Shown here in pieces: positions 62,450 to 64,000 of a DNA stretch of 64,000 nucleotides (positions within the stretch are counted from its first letter, which is position 1; each line of letters starts with the position of its first letter). Both the position numbers and the translations under genes were made by a program. This DNA is from an uncultured Dehalococcoidia bacterium (GTDB lineage: Bacteria > Chloroflexota > Dehalococcoidia > Lucifugimonadales > UBA1123), in contig OY282441.1 of assembly GCA_958296105.1 (NCBI GenBank), forward strand, positions 2,687,800 through 2,751,799, written 5' to 3'. A model generated the notes under the pieces. It searched no databases. It saw nothing but the letters and a program-made list of their open reading frames with translations, and was not told the DNA's origin.

Positions 62450-63217
62450 TCAAGTGAGAGAAGCCAAGAACCTTCGGACGTGGGGCAGCGCGAGATCGGA
62501 GCGCGTGAACGTGCCGCCGTGATCCTGCCCCGCCAGAGACGCGAATTCGGCGTTCGGCAGCATCTCCGCCAGCTCCCGCGCGCCACTGTGGAAGCCGTCC
62601 CTGTCCCCGTCGTACACGAGGCAGGGCATCGTCATCTGTGGAATCAGTCCGTCGTAGCCGCCATAGCCGTCGCGCAGCCCCATGCTAGCGGCGATCAGCG
62701 CGAGGGAGTCGTTTTCGAGAAAGCGCTCGCGCTTGGACGTAGGCAGCATCCTGCCGAATCTGGACTCGAACCCCTCCAGATAGAGACTCATCCCCCTGCT
62801 CAGAAAACGTATGCGGCTCTGGAACCTCGAAGGGTGGGTGCCGAATCGGTCTATGCCCGCCAGTATCATCGCGCGTATCCGCTCCGGCGCCCGCTCAGCC
62901 ACGCCGAACCCTATGCGCGCGCCCATGGAGTATCCCCAGTACGCGGCGCTTTCGATGCCCAGCTCGTCCAGCGCGGCGACCACGTCCGCCACACGGCGCG
63001 ACATTGTATACGCCTCCGGCGCGCGCGGTTTGTCGCTCTTGCCGTGTCCGAGACAGTCCAGCATGACCAGCTTGAAATCGGCCTTCAGCGCATCAACGTA
63101 TCCCGCCTCGCGCCAGTCCTCGATGCTGTCGCTGAATCCGTGAACCATCACCACAGGCGGCCCCTCGCCCTCGATGTGGTAGTGTATGCGGCCTCCGCCG
63201 CTGCGCGCGTATGCCAT
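62450..63217 (-). CDS. Alpha/beta hydrolase
   Basis: A 255-residue hydrolase. VVMVHGFSDSIEDW is the oxyanion strand; LDCLGHGKSD follows; the nucleophile is in AAYWGYSMGARIGFG (Ser about 96); the acid Asp is in LVYDGDRDGF and the His in LAGQDHGGTF. The substrate is unknown. The ATG at 63217 has a close GGGG; a longer TTG start is possible but less likely. Confidence 0.92.
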   Translation of the reverse strand: MAYARSGGGRIHYHIEGEGPPVVMVHGFSDSIEDWREAGYVDALKADFKLVMLDCLGHGKSDKPRAPEAYTMSRRVADVVAALDELGIESAAYWGYSMGARIGFGVAERAPERIRAMILAGIDRFGTHPSRFQSRIRFLSRGMSLYLEGFESRFGRMLPTSKRERFLENDSLALIAASMGLRDGYGGYDGLIPQMTMPCLVYDGDRDGFHSGARELAEMLPNAEFASLAGQDHGGTFTRSDLALPHVRRFLASLT

Positions 63218-63292
63218 GTCCCCAGCTGTTGGGCCTGCGCTCGGACGAGCGCGGCGATTGGAAAATTGCAAAGTACAGCCGATTTCCCGTCC

Positions 63293-63301
63293 AGTATAGC
63301 A
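63293..63301 (-). promoter_or_regulatory. Extended -10 promoter of the alpha/beta hydrolase gene
   Basis: The minus strand reads TGCTATACT, a TGn extended -10. It mirrors the one at 63325-63333, so the two promoters form a divergent inverted pair. Confidence 0.45.
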
Positions 63302-63324
63302 TCACTGTAGCGCCATGCCCCCTG

Positions 63325-63333
63325 TGCTATACT
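63325..63333 (+). promoter_or_regulatory. Extended -10 promoter of the RNase PH gene
   Basis: TGCTATACT is a TGn extended -10. It lies 32 bases before the GTG, with GGAGGTG in between. Confidence 0.5.
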
Positions 63334-63365
63334 TCGGCGCAGTATCTCGGAGGTGTCCCCAAGAC

Positions 63366-64000
63366 GTGACTCGCATAGACGGACGCTCGAACGATCAGCT
63401 CAGACCCGTGTCCCTGGAGCTTGGCGTACAGAGCTACGCCGAAGGCTCCGCGCTGATCGGCGCGGGGCAGACGCGAGTGCTTTGCGCCGTGAGCGTAGAA
63501 GAGAAGGTGCCGCGCTTTCTGCGAGGATCCGGGCGGGGCTGGGTGACTGCCGAGTACGCGATGCTTCCCAGATCCACCCACACGCGCAAGCGCCGCGAGA
63601 CCACGCCGCGCGGACGTACTCAGGAGATACAGCGCCTCATCGGGCGCTCACTGCGCGCCGCCGTGGACATGGACAGGCTCGGAGAGCGCACGCTGACAGT
63701 GGATTGCGACGTTCTACAGGCAGATGGCGGCACGCGAACCGCCGCAGTCACCGGAGCGTACGTCGCCCTGCGACAGGCGCTCATCGCCATTGGCGAGCGA
63801 GAGGGCATGTCTGCGCTTCCGATCAGGTGCGGAGTCGCCGCCGTCAGCGTGGGCATTGTGGACGGAGAGGCGATGCTCGATCTGTGCTACGACGAAGACC
63901 GCCGCGCCGAAGTGGACTTCAACATAGTGATGACCGACGGCGGCGAGTTCGTCGAAGTTCAGGGAACAGCCGAGCGCGGAGCCTTTACGCGGGGACAGCT
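63366..64000 (+). CDS. rph: Ribonuclease PH, partial
   Basis: The first 211 residues run off the right edge. [76 protein letters not shown] and [24 protein letters not shown] are the canonical RNase PH blocks, including the phosphate-binding Arg and Asp residues. It trims tRNA 3' ends with phosphate. The GTG start follows GGAGGTG. Confidence 0.97.
   Translation, partial: MTRIDGRSNDQLRPVSLELGVQSYAEGSALIGAGQTRVLCAVSVEEKVPRFLRGSGRGWVTAEYAMLPRSTHTRKRRETTPRGRTQEIQRLIGRSLRAAVDMDRLGERTLTVDCDVLQADGGTRTAAVTGAYVALRQALIAIGEREGMSALPIRCGVAAVSVGIVDGEAMLDLCYDEDRRAEVDFNIVMTDGGEFVEVQGTAERGAFTRGQ

Noticed and set aside
1-64000. tRNA, rRNA or riboswitch genes
   Set aside because: I looked for T-loop GTTCGA-type motifs with matching acceptor stems and for conserved riboswitch cores, and found none that folds plausibly by eye.

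Overview
The window is compact, GC-rich bacterial chromosome with about 55 genes on both strands, Shine-Dalgarno starts, and TAA, TAG and TGA all used as stops. No rRNA, tRNA, CRISPR array, transposase or prophage was found. The gene mix is FMN, GMC and molybdenum oxidoreductases, SCP-x-type thiolase plus DUF35, DUF1501/DUF1800 proteins, PaREP1 and Uma2 family expansions, a peptide ABC importer, and FHA/PP2C/Ser-Thr kinase signalling. It fits a heterotrophic Chloroflexota lineage of the SAR202/Dehalococcoidia type. That placement rests on gene content only; no ribosomal marker is present.

Layout. 1-5.4 kb: partial TPP-dependent decarboxylase subunit, GMC oxidoreductase, three tandem AIM24 proteins, FMN-dependent alpha-hydroxy-acid dehydrogenase. 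5.6-11.3 kb (minus): DUF1800 protein, NHL-repeat protein, five tandem PaREP1 genes, DUF1501 protein. 11.4-13.2 kb: a thiolase-like gene with two in-frame TGA codons, then its DUF35 partner. 13.3-19.2 kb: VWA lipoprotein, a frameshifted coiled-coil gene, a Fur-family regulator, nucleoside hydrolase coupled to a HigBA toxin-antitoxin pair, HpcH/HpaI aldolase. 19.5-24.3 kb: SMP-30 lactonase-like protein, FAD oxidoreductase, three tandem Uma2 genes. 24.3-33.3 kb: ruvX, alaS, a DNA-repair-type radical SAM protein, a spermidine-synthase-like membrane protein, HIT protein, panC, RNase D. 33.4-35.8 kb: type II restriction-modification pair with a frameshifted nuclease. 35.8-46.9 kb: molybdopterin hydroxylase large subunit, a fourth Uma2, a membrane protein and a five-gene peptide ABC importer. 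47.2-53.3 kb: FHA, PP2C and two kinases. 53.4-55.2 kb: XdhC and MocA, maturation factors for molybdenum hydroxylases. 55.2-64 kb: two tiny membrane proteins, an unrecognised coiled-coil protein with a DUF4258-like neighbour, an ABC-F protein, an S9 peptidase, an alpha/beta hydrolase and the start of RNase PH.

The main theme is tandem duplication with a shared architecture. At three separate loci (PaREP1, Uma2, kinase) the duplicated unit starts inside the last codons of the upstream gene, so each new copy carries a small fossil of its old neighbour together with its ribosome binding site. The strongest single oddity is the thiolase gene: a full-length, otherwise undisturbed reading frame interrupted only by two TGA codons, one of them at the active-site position of the HDCF-type motif. 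This could be a young pseudogene or a recoded (selenocysteine-type) gene; the sequence alone does not decide.
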